Below are positions 41,357 to 50,136 of a stretch of DNA of 64,000 nt, piece after piece. The position numbers were made by a program, and so were the translations under genes. Numbering within the stretch: the stretch's first letter is position 1; each line of letters starts with the position of its first letter. This DNA is from RUG343 sp964486215 (GTDB taxonomy: Bacteria > Bacillota_I > Bacilli_A > RF39 > UBA660). The DNA lies in the NCBI GenBank assembly GCA_964486215.1, contig CAZALI010000001.1, positions 54,987-118,986 on the forward strand, given 5' to 3'. Under the pieces are notes generated by a model. That model did not search any database. It was not told the origin of the DNA and saw nothing but the letters and a program-made list of their open reading frames with translations.

Positions 41357-42433
41357 ATGGCTAGAAAGAAGAAACTTAAATTAAAATTTAGTAAATGGTC
41401 TGTATTTATATTATTACTAGATATATTATGTGTAACAGCATTAGGTATTATATATGGTAATGATAGTTTTAAGCAGCTTTTTATTACGACAGCTATGACT
41501 ACTAAATCTCATAAGTATTTAGCTTATACTCTATATAGTAAAGAAACTATTGAAAAAGTATTAGCTTCTAATTATATAGAAGAGAGTAAAGAAGAGATTA
41601 ACTTAGATGATATTATTATTGGTAGTAAAGATATGTTTACTAAAAAATATAATAATAAATATGAAAAAGAATTATTTACTAAAGATAAAGGTAATGATGT
41701 ATATAAGACTATTAGAATAGAAGAAGCTAATTATAAAGGATGGTTAATTGGTATATATGATCCTAGCGATATAGATTTAGCTGTGTCTTCTAAGTTAGGT
41801 AAAATGGGTGAAAGTGTCAATGACTTAGTTACTAATAATAATGCTTTAGTTGGAATTAATGGTGGAGGATTTGAAGACCTAGATGGTTGGGGTAATGGAT
41901 CTAAGCCATATGGAGCTATTATTCAGGATGGTAAATTAGTTTGGGATTATATTGGTGGATCTGGAGAATTAATTGGATTTACTAAAGATCATAAACTTAA
42001 TCTTACTAGTAGTGAGCCTAATACAGCTATTCAAAATGGTATGGTAGATGCGGTTGAATTTGGACCTAACTTAATAGTTAATGGTAAAGCTATGAAAGTA
42101 TATGGCGATGGCGGTTGGGGTATTGCACCTCGTAGTGTTATTGCTCAAAGAAAAGATGGGGTAGTTTTATTCTTAATTATAGAAGGAAGATTACCTGGTT
42201 ATTCTATTGGAGCTAGTATGAATGATGTTATAAGTATTTTAAATAGATATAAAGCTTATAATGCAGCTAACTTAGATGGAGGCGCATCTTCTACTATGAG
42301 TATTATGGGTACTCTATGGAATAAGCCTTCTGCTGGAGAAGAGTATGGTGGAAGAACTGTTTCAAATGCTTGGATAGTTACTAATAAAAAGAATAAGAGA
42401 GCTAAAGCTCCTAATAAAGATGACTTTAAATAG
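41357..42433 (+). CDS. Phosphodiester glycosidase-family membrane protein, copy 2
   Basis: The 358-residue paralogue of the 38911 gene has a membrane helix (about residues 13-33) and INGGGFEDLDGWGNG, DAVEFGPNLIVNG, GWGIAPRSVIAQRKDG and AANLDGGASSTM. It starts at ATG 41357, one base after the stop of the surface protein. The two copies share the whole exterior domain, so they come from one duplication that flanks the gene at 39997. Confidence 0.85.
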   Translation: MARKKKLKLKFSKWSVFILLLDILCVTALGIIYGNDSFKQLFITTAMTTKSHKYLAYTLYSKETIEKVLASNYIEESKEEINLDDIIIGSKDMFTKKYNNKYEKELFTKDKGNDVYKTIRIEEANYKGWLIGIYDPSDIDLAVSSKLGKMGESVNDLVTNNNALVGINGGGFEDLDGWGNGSKPYGAIIQDGKLVWDYIGGSGELIGFTKDHKLNLTSSEPNTAIQNGMVDAVEFGPNLIVNGKAMKVYGDGGWGIAPRSVIAQRKDGVVLFLIIEGRLPGYSIGASMNDVISILNRYKAYNAANLDGGASSTMSIMGTLWNKPSAGEEYGGRTVSNAWIVTNKKNKRAKAPNKDDFK

Positions 42434-42449
42434 TCATCTTTTCTTTTTA
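42417..42449 (+). terminator. Terminator after glycosidase copy 2
   Basis: AAGATGACT (42417-42425) pairs with AGTCATCTT (42432-42440), then T-rich. Confidence 0.75.
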
Positions 42450-42486
42450 TTACTTCTATGTTATAATATCCGCTTGGTGAAGAAGT

Positions 42487-43341
42487 ATGTTAAAGTTTAT
42501 TGTTAGTAATTTATATGGTGATGGAATTATATATGATACTATTATGGCTTATTTAGAAAATGTACATAAGTTTTCTCATGAAGATATTGAATTATATATT
42601 AATGGTAATTTAATAGATCGTGGAGAAGATTCAGCTAGAATGCTTTTAGATGTATATAATAGAACACATGAAGGTGGAAGTATAAAAGTACATTATTTAG
42701 CTGGTAAACACGAACTTATGATGTGTAAAGCATTCTTAGAGAGAAATAATAGTGGAGCTTGGTCTAGTAAATCAATTTGGTTTGCTGGACATGGTGGTTC
42801 TGCGACTGTTTCTCAATTAGAAAAGTTAATATCACCAGATGAAGAAGAAGAGATAGGTAAGTTTATTTGTAATTTACAGGTTTATCATAAATTTAATGAA
42901 AAACTAGATAACAGGAATATTGTTTTAGTACACGAAAAAGGATTAGAGAGAGTTGAATCTAATAACTTAAATGATTATATTAATTATGTTAATTATGAGG
43001 ATAGTTGGAATGCTCCAAAAGAAGATAATTTTATTATAGAAGGATATAGACCAGTTAGAAATAAGAGTGGTTATGAATATGAATCTAATTATAATGCACT
43101 TAATATAGATGGAGGATGTAAGAATTATGTCTGTGGAGATAATTCATATGATCATATTCCATTAGTAGAATTAGATAGTCAAAATAATAGATTGATGTTA
43201 TTAACATTTAATCATAATAATGAAATCACATTTGGTAGTTATTTTAGTGAAGGTAGAAGTCTTCCAATGAATAATTCTGAGTTAGATATGTATCGTTATT
43301 TTTTAGATAAAAATGTTAAAGTTAAAAAACTAAGTTTTTAG
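42487..43341 (+). CDS. Metallophosphoesterase-like protein with lost metal ligands
   Basis: The 284-residue protein follows the calcineurin-like phosphoesterase layout (strand-loops VSNLYGDG, YINGNLIDRGEDS, HYLAGKHELMM and VLVHEKG), but the metal ligands are altered. The D-x-H near the start is N-x-Y, the G-D-x-x-DRG is GNLIDRG, and the GNHE is GKHE. This should remove most of the dimetal centre. It is intact and well positioned with an extended -10 (42459-42467), so it may be a binding protein or pseudo-enzyme rather than a decayed gene. Family call by pattern. Confidence 0.65.
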   Translation: MLKFIVSNLYGDGIIYDTIMAYLENVHKFSHEDIELYINGNLIDRGEDSARMLLDVYNRTHEGGSIKVHYLAGKHELMMCKAFLERNNSGAWSSKSIWFAGHGGSATVSQLEKLISPDEEEEIGKFICNLQVYHKFNEKLDNRNIVLVHEKGLERVESNNLNDYINYVNYEDSWNAPKEDNFIIEGYRPVRNKSGYEYESNYNALNIDGGCKNYVCGDNSYDHIPLVELDSQNNRLMLLTFNHNNEITFGSYFSEGRSLPMNNSELDMYRYFLDKNVKVKKLSF

Positions 43342-43363
43342 AAATTGAAAACTTAGTTTTTTT
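43327..43363 (+). terminator. Terminator after the phosphoesterase-like gene
   Basis: AAACTAAGTTTT (43327-43338) pairs with AAAACTTAGTTT (43348-43359), then T. Confidence 0.8.
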
Positions 43364-43392
43364 GTAGTATATTGTAACTGAAGATGATAAAT

Positions 43393-44655
43393 ATGAAAAA
43401 GAAATTAGTTTTAAAAAAATCAGTATTATTTATATTAATATTATTAATTATAGGTAGCTTAGTAGGTGGAGGTTACTTTTTCTATACTAAGAAGCAAGAA
43501 GAGTTAGAAAAAGCTAGACAAGAAGCTATAAAGAAAAAGATTATTAATATTAAAAAACATTATGCAGATACTGTATATATATCTAAAAAAAGTACTTTAT
43601 ATGAGAAGAAAAATGATAAGTATGAAATAATTGGTAGTATAGAAAAGGATAATACTATTGCACTTGATAAAATGGAGATAAATCATAAGACTAAGTATTT
43701 TAAAATTAAGAATTTAGATTATTATATTTCATATAAAAATCTTAAGCCTAGTGAAGAAGAAATAGTTATTAATGATCGTTATAAAAGATATTTAGCTTTT
43801 AATGAGAATATTAAGACTAAAAAGACTATTAAGTTAATGCAAAATAATAAAGTTAAGTATATTTTGAATAAAGAATTAGATACACCAATTATAGAGAAAG
43901 ATGATAATGGTTACTATATTGAATGTTTAGGAGAAGAATATTTTATTAGTAAAGATGATGTTGAAAGTGTTTATGAAAAGCAAAATAATAGTGATCCAGA
44001 AGCAGTAAAGATTCCTGTTACAGCTAATCATTTTATATATTTAGAGGGAGATAATACTTGTAATGAAATTATATGTCATCCAGCTAGTCAGATAAAAGAA
44101 GAATATAATTATTTAAGAGAAAATAATTATTTTACTCTTAATACTACAGAGTTAAGAAAATGGTTAGAAGATAAGATTAGATTACCAGAGAAGAGTATAT
44201 TAATTACAATAGATGATGGTGCTAGAGCTGAGAAGTTTATTCCACTCTTAGAAGAGTACAAAGTAAACGCTACGTTATTTTTAATAAGTAGTTGGTATCC
44301 AGTTGATAAGTTTAAATCACCATATATGGAGATAGCTTCTCATACACATGCTTTACACGAAGGTGGCCATTGTCCAGGCGGGCAAGGCAGTCCACTTAAA
44401 TGTTTAGATAAAAAGAAATTAGTAGATGATTTAACTACATCTAGAAAGACACTTAATAATACAGAAGCTTTTTGTTATCCATTTTATGAATTTAATGATT
44501 ATTCTGAGCAAGTAGTAAAAGAAGCAGGTTTTAAAATGGCTTTTATAGGTGGCCAAATGAAAGCAAGAAAAGGTATTAATATCTATAGAATTCCACGTAT
44601 TACAATGACTAGTACAACGACATTACAAGAATATATAAATTATATAAAACCATAA
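43393..44655 (+). CDS. Membrane-anchored polysaccharide deacetylase (CE4) with SH3-like domain
   Basis: The protein has a membrane helix (about residues 10-30), an SH3-like beta region (about 60-130) and a CE4 domain in its C-terminal half. The domain has ITIDDGARA (metal and catalytic Asp), ASHTHALH (PgaB/IcaB-type His motif) and FCYPFYEFND. It should remove acetyl groups from a cell-wall or exopolysaccharide. An in-frame ATG at 43384 gives three more residues; neither start has a strong site. Terminators bracket it, so it is a single-gene unit. Confidence 0.82.
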   Translation: MKKKLVLKKSVLFILILLIIGSLVGGGYFFYTKKQEELEKARQEAIKKKIINIKKHYADTVYISKKSTLYEKKNDKYEIIGSIEKDNTIALDKMEINHKTKYFKIKNLDYYISYKNLKPSEEEIVINDRYKRYLAFNENIKTKKTIKLMQNNKVKYILNKELDTPIIEKDDNGYYIECLGEEYFISKDDVESVYEKQNNSDPEAVKIPVTANHFIYLEGDNTCNEIICHPASQIKEEYNYLRENNYFTLNTTELRKWLEDKIRLPEKSILITIDDGARAEKFIPLLEEYKVNATLFLISSWYPVDKFKSPYMEIASHTHALHEGGHCPGGQGSPLKCLDKKKLVDDLTTSRKTLNNTEAFCYPFYEFNDYSEQVVKEAGFKMAFIGGQMKARKGINIYRIPRITMTSTTTLQEYINYIKP

Positions 44656-44673
44656 TTTATATATTCTTTTTTT
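44629..44673 (+). terminator. Terminator after the deacetylase gene
   Basis: GAATATATAAATTAT (44629-44643) pairs with ATAATTTATATATTC (44652-44666), followed by T. Confidence 0.75.
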
Positions 44674-44705
44674 ATGGTATAATTAAATTAGTATAGGAGG
44701 TTTGT

Positions 44706-46436
44706 ATGTTAGCTGCAATATTTAGAATTAATAATGACAATTATTATTTAGAAACAAACGATAACTCTTATAATATTGTACTTTCTAATAATAGTGAGAC
44801 TCGTATTTTAACTGAAGTTGAAGCTAAGCAATTATTAGATAATATTTTTGGTGGGAAAAAGACTTTTAAAGAGAAATGTGATGGTTATGATGTTTATATA
44901 GATGAATCTGGTAATAAAAGATTCTTTAAAGATGGAAGAGAAGACTTTGAAAAGTTTTATTATACTAATGGAGAAGATGCCTTATTATACTATGATGATC
45001 AATATGATGATAATATCTTGAAAAGATTTTATATAAAAAACAAAGAAGCTATTACTGGCTTTGTCATAGGAAGTTTATTAGCTGTCCCAATTTGGAATGC
45101 ATATGATGCAATTTCTCATACTTTTTATTATGATGGTAATAAAATCGTCATTGTAAAAGAAATGACGACTGATCTTGCTAAAGATTATATAAATGATTCT
45201 TCTGGTATTGATGAAGAAATGAAGGATTATTTAATTAACGAAGACTTCTTCAATGATATTTTAAATATAAGTGACCATAGTAGGAATTATATTTTAAATA
45301 AAAAATTAGATGATATTACTGTTAAATATGATGAAGAGAAGTGTAAAAAGAAACATGTCGGTGGGTTTTACAATATTACTAATCCTAATGTAGTAACATT
45401 GCAAGATGAATCTTATATAGATTATGCTTTAGCTCATGAGTTTGTTCATTTGATGCAAGATAATAATATATATCATTATATTTTAGAAGCTAGTGCGGAA
45501 ATGTTGGCTCAAGAGTATTATGATTCAAGAGCAGTGGCTTATCCAAAGCAACGAGAAAATTTGCGTATATTATTAGAAATGATAGGGCCTAAGCCTATTA
45601 TGGAATTGAATTTTAAAGGTGATATTTCATCTTTTGAGAAGTCTATATACGATAACTTAGATAAAGAAAAAGCTGATAGATTATTAAAGTTATTTACAAC
45701 TTCTCCACATGATGATAAAAAAATTAAAGAGAAGGATAAAGAAGTTAGATCATTATTAAACGATATGTCTTATAATATGACTGGTATGTATTTAGATGAT
45801 ATTAATAATGATATTTTGGTTTTAGCTAATGTTAGAAGTGAATATTTTAATAAGCATCTATTGGGATATTTTGAGGATTCTAATTTTATAAATCCTAGTT
45901 CATTACCAATAGATTTTGAAAAAGTAGACATAAGCAATTTAAATTATTATGAGTATATTACAAGGCATGAAATAACTGAGGAAGAATATGAAAATTGTAA
46001 AGCTAATAAACTTCCAAATGAGAGAGTTTTTGTTAAAGATTATAGTGATAGAGATTTTCATATAGAGTTTGATAGAAAGAATCATAAATCATATTATAAT
46101 TTTGATGGTGAATTGCTTACTATTTCTGAAGCAAGAGAAAAAGGTTATTTTGAAAAGAAGTATTTTAAAGAAGAAGTAAAATCTTGTGATAGTTATGATG
46201 AACTAAAAAAAGAAATGGAAAGTAGTAGTTCTATACGTGTACATGTACCTATAGAAAATGAAAAAATTCTCAGTATTAAAATAGATAATATGAAGGATAA
46301 AAAAGAAGCTTATTATATTTATAATGGAAATAAGACAATTCTATCTCTAGAAAAAAAGTTTCCTGAGCAGTTTGATGAAGATGTTGAAATATTAAATATT
46401 AATGAAGATTCTAATAATAAAAATAGATTGAGGTGA
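44706..46436 (+). CDS. Membrane zinc metallopeptidase-like protein (HExxH)
   Basis: The 576-residue protein has one membrane helix (about residues 115-135) and a gluzincin-type site ALAHEFVHLMQ near residue 243, followed about 20 residues later by EASAEMLAQ, a plausible third ligand (Glu). No signal peptide is seen, so the N-terminal 110 residues are probably cytoplasmic and the peptidase part outside. The C-terminal half is charged and unrecognised. It ends with TGA 4 bases before the PFOR gene. Substrate unknown. A TGGTATAAT promoter lies at 44675-44683. Confidence 0.7.
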   Translation: MLAAIFRINNDNYYLETNDNSYNIVLSNNSETRILTEVEAKQLLDNIFGGKKTFKEKCDGYDVYIDESGNKRFFKDGREDFEKFYYTNGEDALLYYDDQYDDNILKRFYIKNKEAITGFVIGSLLAVPIWNAYDAISHTFYYDGNKIVIVKEMTTDLAKDYINDSSGIDEEMKDYLINEDFFNDILNISDHSRNYILNKKLDDITVKYDEEKCKKKHVGGFYNITNPNVVTLQDESYIDYALAHEFVHLMQDNNIYHYILEASAEMLAQEYYDSRAVAYPKQRENLRILLEMIGPKPIMELNFKGDISSFEKSIYDNLDKEKADRLLKLFTTSPHDDKKIKEKDKEVRSLLNDMSYNMTGMYLDDINNDILVLANVRSEYFNKHLLGYFEDSNFINPSSLPIDFEKVDISNLNYYEYITRHEITEEEYENCKANKLPNERVFVKDYSDRDFHIEFDRKNHKSYYNFDGELLTISEAREKGYFEKKYFKEEVKSCDSYDELKKEMESSSSIRVHVPIENEKILSIKIDNMKDKKEAYYIYNGNKTILSLEKKFPEQFDEDVEILNINEDSNNKNRLR

Positions 46437-46440
46437 TTAG

Positions 46441-49400
46441 ATGTATAAAATAATGGATGGTAATGAAGCTTGTGCATATGTTTCCTATAATTTCACAGAA
46501 GTAGCTGGAATATATCCAATTACACCGGCTTCTCCTATGTCAGAGATTACTGATAAGTGGGCTGGCGAAGGAAAACAAAATTTCTTTAATACTATTCCTC
46601 GAGTAGTAGAAATGGAATCAGAGGCAGGAGCTGCTGGTATGGTGCATGGTTCACTTAGACTAGGAGTTCTTACTACTACTTATACAGCATCACAAGGCTT
46701 ATTATTAATGATACCTAACATGTATAAAATAGCTGGAGAGTTGCTTCCTGGTGTTATCAATGTCAGTGCCAGAAGCCTAGCTAGTCATGCTTTATCTATT
46801 TTTGGAGATCATCAAGATATTTATGCTGTCAGACAAACTGGTTTCGCAATGCTTGCTACTTCTTCAGTACAGCAAGTTATGGATTTAACCGGAGTTGCTC
46901 ATCTTTCTGCTATTAAGTCCAGTATTCCATTTGTCAATTTCTTTGATGGTTTTAGAACTAGTCATGAAATTAATAAAGTAGAAGTAATTGATACTACTAA
47001 ATTAAAGAAATTAATTGATAAGAAAAAATTGAAGGAATTTAGAGACAAAGGACTTAATCCTAGTAAGCCTAAAATTTATGGTACTAATCAAGGAGAAGAT
47101 ATTTATTTCCAAGATGTAGAAGTACGTAATAAATACTATGATGATGTTCCAAGTATTGTTGAAAAGTACATGGAAGAAATTGCTAAGATTACTGGTAGGG
47201 AATATCATCCATTTGATTATTATGGTTCTAAGATGGCTACTAAAGTAATTATTGCGATGGGTTCCGTTTGTGACACAGCAAGAGAAGTAGTTAAATATTT
47301 AAATGATAAAGGTGAATCTGTTGGTTTAGTAGAAGTACATTTATATAGACCATTCAGTGAAGAATATTTGCTTAAAGCACTACCAAAAACAGTAAAGAAA
47401 ATAGCTGTACTTGATAGAACTAAAGAAGCTGGTAGTAATGGAGAACCTCTTTACTTAGATGTTTGTAATGTCATAAAGAAAGTAGCTCCTAGAGTTAGAG
47501 TATATGGTGGTAGATATGGTTTGTCTTCTAAGAATACAACACCAGCTATGATAAAAGGTATCTTTGATTTTCTTGATACGAGAGAAGTTCATAGTAATTT
47601 TACTGTTGGTATAGATGATGATATTACTAATCTATCTGTTCCATATGATAAAAATTTTGTATTACCAACTAACAATGTAGAATTCCTAATATATGGGTAT
47701 GGCAGTGACGGGATGGTAAGTGCTTCAAAAAACATATTAAAAATTACTGGTGAAAATACTAATGGCTACGTACAAGGATATTTCAGATACGATTCACGCA
47801 AAAGTGGTGGAAAGACGATTTCTAATTTGCGCTTTGGACGCAATCCAATAATGTCTCCATATTATGTTACATCTCCTAGTATTATCATTTGTACTAAGGA
47901 TTCTTATGTGGATAAACTTAGAATGATAGATAATATTAAGAAGGATGGAATATTTATTATTAATACTAGTTTAAATGGAGATGAAATATTAAGAAAATTA
48001 TCTAGTCATGATAAAAAAATATTAAAAAATAGAAATATTAAATTATATATAGTAGATGGTAATAAGATAGCTAAAGATGCTGGTATAAGTGGTAAGATTA
48101 GTACTATTATGGAAGTTATTATCTTTAATTTAGGAAAGATTGTTCCACTTGACTTCGCAATTAATAAGATAAAAGAAGATGTAGAAAAGAAGTTTTCTAG
48201 TAAAGGTGGAGGCCTTGTAGAAAAGAATTTAAAAGCTATCGATATGGCTAATAATAAAGATGCTATAGTTAGTGTAAAAATACCATATGTAGATTTTGTA
48301 GATGATGATAATAGAGACAAGACTTTCTTTGATATTATTAATAATCTAGAGGGAGATAGTTTACCTGTAAGTAGTTTTGTCAATATGGCAGATGGTGGAA
48401 TGGATACAGCTACTAGTAAATATGATAAGCCAGCTATTGCTAATCTTTGTCCAGAATATATACATGAGAATTGTCTTCAATGTAATATGTGTTCTCTAGT
48501 ATGTCCACATGGAGCTATTAGACCATTTTTACTCAACGAAAAAGAAGTAGTAGATGCTCCTGAAGTAGTATTAAGAGATTTAGGTGATATAAAACTTGGT
48601 GAAAATAAATATAAATTTGTTATTGGAATAGATTTAGATAATTGTACTGGATGTGGATCTTGTGTAGAAGCTTGTCCTGGTAAAGCAGGCGCTAAAGCTC
48701 TTGTGATGAAAATGAGAGAAGCTCTTCTCCAAGATAAGAAACAAGAAGAAGCTAAGTACCTATATGAAGAAGTAAGTGAAAAAGAACATGTTATGAGTAC
48801 TGATACCGTTAAAGGTAGTCAGTTCGTTAAGCCTAAATTTGAATTTAGTGGAGCTTGTGCTGGTTGTGGAGAAACACCTTATTTAAAACTTGTAACACAA
48901 TTATTTGGGGATAGAATGATAGTTGCTAATGCGACTGGTTGTTCTTCTATCTACGGAGCTAGTGCTCCATCTATGCCATATTCTGTTCCATGGGCTAATT
49001 CATTATTTGAAGATAATGCTGAATATGGATTTGGTATGAAGATAGCTGATGATAGTTATAAAGATAGAATTAAGAGCTTAATACTTGATAATATAGATGA
49101 TGTTAAAAAGAGCGAGAAGTCTATTTATAAGAATTATGTAAAAGACAATAATTATGATAATAGTAAAGCTCTACTAGAAATAATAGATGATACTAAGATA
49201 GATGAGTTAAAAGAATTAAAAGGTCATATTATGCCTCATAGTATATGGATGATAGGTGGAGATGGTTGGGCATACGATATTGGTTATAATGGAATAGATC
49301 ATGTCTTAGCTAACCATGAGAATGTCAATATACTAGTACTTGATACAGAGGTGTATTCTAATACTGGTGGTCAATCTTCTAAGTCAACTAGAGTAGGAGC

Positions 49401-49869
49401 TATTGCGAAGTTTTCTTCTACGGGTAAAAAGACAGCTAAAAAAGATTTAGCAAGAATAGCTCTTAACTATGAACATGTCTATGTAGGAACTATTTCACTA
49501 GGTGCTAATCCTGCTCAAGCTATTAAAGTACTTAAAGAAGCAGAAGCTTATGATGGGCCAAGTATTATAATTGCTTATTGTCCTTGTATAGCTCAAGGAA
49601 TAATTAAAGGTATGAAGAGTACTATTCTAGAAGAGAAGGAAGCTACTAATACTGGTTATTTCCCACTTTTCCACTATAATCCAGAAACTAATGAATTTAA
49701 ATTAGATTCTAAAGCAGATTTTTCTAAGTATGAAGAATTCTTATCTGGAGAAGATAGATATTTAACATTAACTAAAATTAATAAACAAAGTAAAGATATA
49801 TTTAATACTAATAAAAATAATTCAATTAATAGATATAAATATTTAGAAGAATTAAATAAAAAAGAATAA
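46441..49869 (+). CDS. nifJ: Pyruvate:ferredoxin (flavodoxin) oxidoreductase
   Basis: This enzyme oxidises pyruvate to acetyl-CoA and CO2 and passes electrons to ferredoxin, the central step of anaerobic fermentation. The 1,142-residue single chain holds the alpha part (from GNEACAYVSYNFTEVAGIYP), the gamma part (about 420-620), a two-cluster ferredoxin domain (CLQCNMCSLVCPHGAI about 678 and CTGCGSCVEACPGKAG about 737) and the TPP domain with GACAGCGETPY (about 807) and GGDGWAYDIGYNGIDH. AGGTGATTAG precedes the ATG. Length fits the family. A terminator follows. Confidence 0.97.
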   Translation: MYKIMDGNEACAYVSYNFTEVAGIYPITPASPMSEITDKWAGEGKQNFFNTIPRVVEMESEAGAAGMVHGSLRLGVLTTTYTASQGLLLMIPNMYKIAGELLPGVINVSARSLASHALSIFGDHQDIYAVRQTGFAMLATSSVQQVMDLTGVAHLSAIKSSIPFVNFFDGFRTSHEINKVEVIDTTKLKKLIDKKKLKEFRDKGLNPSKPKIYGTNQGEDIYFQDVEVRNKYYDDVPSIVEKYMEEIAKITGREYHPFDYYGSKMATKVIIAMGSVCDTAREVVKYLNDKGESVGLVEVHLYRPFSEEYLLKALPKTVKKIAVLDRTKEAGSNGEPLYLDVCNVIKKVAPRVRVYGGRYGLSSKNTTPAMIKGIFDFLDTREVHSNFTVGIDDDITNLSVPYDKNFVLPTNNVEFLIYGYGSDGMVSASKNILKITGENTNGYVQGYFRYDSRKSGGKTISNLRFGRNPIMSPYYVTSPSIIICTKDSYVDKLRMIDNIKKDGIFIINTSLNGDEILRKLSSHDKKILKNRNIKLYIVDGNKIAKDAGISGKISTIMEVIIFNLGKIVPLDFAINKIKEDVEKKFSSKGGGLVEKNLKAIDMANNKDAIVSVKIPYVDFVDDDNRDKTFFDIINNLEGDSLPVSSFVNMADGGMDTATSKYDKPAIANLCPEYIHENCLQCNMCSLVCPHGAIRPFLLNEKEVVDAPEVVLRDLGDIKLGENKYKFVIGIDLDNCTGCGSCVEACPGKAGAKALVMKMREALLQDKKQEEAKYLYEEVSEKEHVMSTDTVKGSQFVKPKFEFSGACAGCGETPYLKLVTQLFGDRMIVANATGCSSIYGASAPSMPYSVPWANSLFEDNAEYGFGMKIADDSYKDRIKSLILDNIDDVKKSEKSIYKNYVKDNNYDNSKALLEIIDDTKIDELKELKGHIMPHSIWMIGGDGWAYDIGYNGIDHVLANHENVNILVLDTEVYSNTGGQSSKSTRVGAIAKFSSTGKKTAKKDLARIALNYEHVYVGTISLGANPAQAIKVLKEAEAYDGPSIIIAYCPCIAQGIIKGMKSTILEEKEATNTGYFPLFHYNPETNEFKLDSKADFSKYEEFLSGEDRYLTLTKINKQSKDIFNTNKNNSINRYKYLEELNKKE

Positions 49870-49872
49870 AAA

Positions 49873-49903
49873 AAAGAAGATGTCGGCACATCTTCTTTAT
49901 TTC
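49873..49903 (+). terminator. Terminator after PFOR
   Basis: AAAGAAGATGT (49873-49883), CGGC, ACATCTTCTTT (49888-49898), then a T-rich tail. Confidence 0.75.
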
Positions 49904-49910
49904 TATCTAA

Positions 49911-50003
49911 GAGACTGCACCCCCTGGGGACAGTCTCCAAAAAGAATAAAAAGGGGTTGGCTAGTGTGATACTAGCGACCAATTCGCCTAATATCGAATT
50001 GGT
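49911..50003. repeat. Cluster of three hairpins in the PFOR-recG gap
   Basis: Three perfect stems follow closely: GAGACTG (49911-49917) with CAGTCTC (49931-49937), also having inner CCCC/GGGG; GCTAGT (49960-49965) with ACTAGC (49971-49976); and ACCAATTCG (49978-49986) with CGAATTGGT (49995-50003). The local sequence is more G/C-rich than its surroundings. There is no open frame with a ribosome binding site. They may be repeat elements of the REP or MITE type, or RNA structure. Confidence 0.55.
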
Positions 50004-50105
50004 GATTTTTATCCTACTCGAAAGTAACTGTTTTGTCAACAAAAAAATGCATTTTTTTGCATTTTTTTTAACTATTTATTTTTATTACAAATTTTATATT
50101 ATTTA

Positions 50106-50114
50106 TGTTATAAT
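50106..50114 (+). promoter_or_regulatory. Extended -10 promoter of recG
   Basis: TGTTATAAT, with TATAAT at 50109-50114, 22 bases before the TTG start. Confidence 0.6.
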
Positions 50115-50136
50115 ATGCTTCGAGGGAGTGATACTT

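Noticed and set aside
49957..50136. Longer recG frame starting near 49957
   Set aside because: It crosses two of the three hairpins and the TGTTATAAT promoter; the residues are unlike RecG until MAELKDIRGVG.
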